NCBI GenBank assembly: GCA_029204225.1
Contig: CM055097.1
Coordinates: 47,182,617-47,246,616, forward strand
DNA: 64,000 nucleotides
Origin: Diphasiastrum complanatum
Taxonomy: Eukaryota > Streptophyta > Lycopodiopsida > Lycopodiales > Lycopodiaceae
Direction of reading: 5' to 3'
In this document: piece by piece, positions 51,901 through 56,095 of the stretch
Numbering within the stretch: position 1 is the first letter of the stretch
How the letters are laid out: each line of letters begins with the position of its first letter
Notes under the pieces: model-generated
Databases searched by the model: none
The model's input: only the letters and a program-made list of their open reading frames with translations
Told to the model about the DNA's origin: nothing
Position numbers and translations under genes: made by a program

Positions 51901-54545
51901 TTTCCTTCCTATTCGGATTCGGTCGAATCGGAATCAGCTGAATCTACCTATTCGACCTTTTCGAATCGGTCCTAGGGTTTTTGAATCAAGAATCGGTTTT
52001 AGGGTTTCAGAACTCAAATTGTTTTGGTAGATTTGTGTAGAATTTAGAAAAGCCCATAAACGTAGTTGCATAATGCATTGATGATAAAAGATATTATGAT
52101 TGAAAGATTCCAAATTCCATATTTTAACAATTAACCGTTTAAACTTTATCCTATACATGTTACCTGACACATGTATTATGTATACTTTTAGGGTTCGAAC
52201 TTTAAAACAGTAAACTTCAAAGTATTGTCAAATCATAGATGAATCGTGAAACAAATAACAATGAATTCACAAAGGTACGAACTCAAAACATTCAGTATGT
52301 TGAGGCTTGGGAGTATCTTGATTGCTATACTTTTCTAGGCAAATGATGTGGTTCTCTTATCTCCTACCAGGGAGGGTTTATAGCGACAGCTAGACAGCCT
52401 CCATGCCTTCTACAGTGGATGGGGATTGGGGGTTAATATATTGAGAACCAAAGTTATGGTTTTCAACACATCGAGAGCTTTTATGCAACGCCAAAAACTC
52501 ATCTTTGATGGACAGCCCCTCGAGGTTGTATCTTCTTTTACTTACCTTGGTGTGCTTTTTACAGACCCTATTTTTGGCATGCGACCGGCAGCTTCCGCCA
52601 GACTTGGGAAGGGTCACGCCTCCCTTGTCCAGTTAGAGCATTTCTGTTTTAGACGATTTATTCGGGATGCCCCAAGCAAATGTCAGCTTTTTGATACACT
52701 CGTTACCCCCACAACCCTATATGTAGCAAAGATATGGTGCACCGGTCTTACATCATCTGACTGGGCCAATATTTCACGACTACAGATTCTCATGCTATCT
52801 CGGATGATACGGGCTAAGCCGTCTGTTCCACATCAGATTATCCTGACAAAGTTTGTCGTTCCACCCATAGAGCTAGCCGCCATCTTCCAGCTTAACATAT
52901 ATATACAGCGTATCATGATGTTACCCACAGATGAGCAGAGATATATACAGATGGCACTTACCTCTTCACGACACCTTTGTGAGTAGGGGCACCGACTATC
53001 ATGGTTTTCTCAGGCCTCCCAGCTACTGGATACACTTGGCATGCAGCACCATTGGGGTGAAACAGGGTTGCTTCCTCTCTTCCACACTCTTTGGATTGTA
53101 TATTGATGAGCTTGAGAGAGTCATTGAAGAGGGTGGTGATATAGGTTGCAGGCTTAGTGACATTCTAATCGCCATCCTTCTTTATGCAGATGATGTGGCT
53201 TTAGTTTCTCCGACTAGAGAGGGCTTACAGAGACAGTTAGACAGTCATCATGCTTTTTGTACCAGATGGGGTTTGAGGGTTAATATTGCGACGACCGAGG
53301 TTATGGTCTTCAATACATCCAGGGCATTCATGCAGCGACAGAAGCTATCTTTGACAGACATCCACAGGAGGTTGTATCATCCTACACTTACTTAGGTGTC
53401 CTCTTTACTGGTCCTATATTTGCTATCAGACAGGCTGCTACAACTAGATTTGGGAAGGGACATGCTTGTGCAGATCTCGTGCGTGCAGATCTTTATGCTA
53501 TCACATATGATACAAGCTAAGTCATTCGTTCCACATCAAATCATTCTATCTGAGTTTGCAGTCCCACCCATTCAGCTTGATGCCATTTTTTGATTTATCG
53601 CCTATATTCAAAGAGTCAGGTTATTCCCATTGGATGCGCAAAGGTATACATAGGCAGCGCTTACCTCATCTCAACATCTTCATAGTCAGGGCTTCCAATT
53701 ATCATGGTTCTCTCAGGCCTCTCGTTTACTTGACGCACTGGGCATTTCTATCATGGACCTTCCATTGGGTACCCACGCCTACATCAAACGATTCCTATAC
53801 AAAGCATATTTGAGTCGAGTATCGCAGGGCCACCTTGGGGTCAAGCCCGACTCACTTCTTGGAGTTGGATACAGTATGGTTCCTAGTTCTACCATGTATT
53901 TGGATTTAGGATTATCGCATGGTTTGAGGTTCACACTGGGTCAGAGATCAGAGTCTCTTCACATTAGCTTATGATTGAGACTGGGCATTTTCAGAGTACC
54001 CCACGAGAGGAGCGGATTTGCCCAATGTGCTCATTATCTGAGATAGAGTCAGAGGAGTCACTTCTTATTCAGATATCCAGTATACTATGAGATCAGAGGG
54101 AGATATCATTGTCTTTTTCGAGATGCACCCATCACTCTACAGTCGATCATAGCATATGAGGATCCATGGTATGTGGCACTCATAATCAGACAGATGTTAC
54201 TTCTGCGATAGGATCTATGTCAGCCAGCTCAGTCTAGTCACCCTGACACACAACTCCAGATCACATCCTTCTTTTCTCGCAAGAAATGGCAGCAGGAATT
54301 GACTGATTTTATGATTTCATGATGAGTGTCTACCATCATCACCATCATAGTTACATCTTGTCAATCGCAGTTATTAGCAGCTATCAGACATTAGTAGCTA
54401 CCAGATGATGTTTTTAGAAGCTACATTTTATATATGTTTTTTTTATCGTTATCGGAGACGTTTTACACGCTCCTATTTGCACCACACACTTGATATGTAC
54501 TTTTTGTCTTATATGCCTTTTGGCATGGAAAAGACATTAATAAAG

Positions 54546-54580
<35 letters not shown>

Positions 54581-56033
54581 GGATAGTATCTAATAACCTG
54601 TCACCCCCTATTGTTATAAGCTGCCTAAATTTTTGAAAATATACCCCTAAATGACATACCCCTAATAGTTTAATCTTTTAGCGGGAATTTTTTTGAAATG
54701 TCTCTTCTTTGAACGGTCACGATTTACCCTTATCTCATCCAACAGTTGCTATAATTTACTTCATACACAAGGCAAAGTATGGTTCTTTCTATGAAGGTTC
54801 ATAGTAAGCTTACTTTCTAGCTATTCATACACTGCTACTCTCTAAGCTATTTCCACCTTCTCTCTCCTCTTCTTCTTCTTCACTATGTTCTCAAGGTGTT
54901 CTTGAAAGCTTGACAACGCCCAAGTACCACAAATCGATCGCGTTCTTCAGACGTTCCATCAGGTATGAAGGCGCACTACATTCATTTTCCATTATTCTTT
55001 TTTTGGTTATGTATTTCAGATTGTATGAAAACGGACTACCATCATTTCTGAGATGGATAGCACGGACCACCATCGCTGGAAAATTCCTTCCTATGTTCTG
55101 TTTTCAGAAACCTACACTCGTTTCCATAAGGATATGCTTGATGCAACTTGCTTTGTAGAAGTGCAATTGAAAGCCAGCGCTGTGAGCGCTTGAATGATAA
55201 CTTAGTCATGTACTTCGTAAAAGTGCGATTGAAGGCCAACGCCTAGCGCTTGATTGATAGCTTTGTTATATACTCTACAAGAATGCGATGGAAGACCAGC
55301 GCTGAGCGCTGATAACAGTGACTTAATTGATGATTACACTCATATATTCTCAAGGATTGATAGTTACATTATGAAGCATGAATCTGCTCGCTGAAAATCA
55401 GCGATGGTCACTATTCCTTTGTGTAGGAATATGCATGCATTATCACATTGTTTATGAAGCACATTGATGTAGTATCATGCGCGCGGCTGACAGCCACCTC
55501 AAATTTTGCTCCTACTTAGTATGGCATGGATTTGCCCTAATACCATTGTACACGTGTCCTTGCTCAACCCAAAAATCTGTTCATGAATACGATGTGTATT
55601 TGTGTAGCAAGCGTCCTCGTGATTGATTTGATATATATATATAAGATTATTAATTGATATGGACTAATGCCAAGCATACTAATCAGCATGGCTTTCGCCC
55701 TGATACGGTAATAAGACGGCTTAGCCTATTGCTAAAATTCCACTAAGAATTTTTCATTCTAACTAAGTTGTTAAGTAGCAATGCTTATTTTGTACATGGA
55801 TAACAACTGACATGAAAAAGTTGACACTTGTCTTCCTCACATACTAACTTGCGTGGTTTTGTGTTGTGGGAAGGTGGCAGGTACCAACTGGATGTCTTGA
55901 AATAAGTCTTGCTTTATGGTGCTTTACTATATTGTACTTTACTTCTCAGCTATATTTTACCTTGTTGGCTTATGAATAAAGGTTTCAAAGGGTTTGGTCT
56001 TGCTTAAGCAAGAGGAACTATGTGAATGCTTTT

Positions 56034-56095
<62 letters not shown>

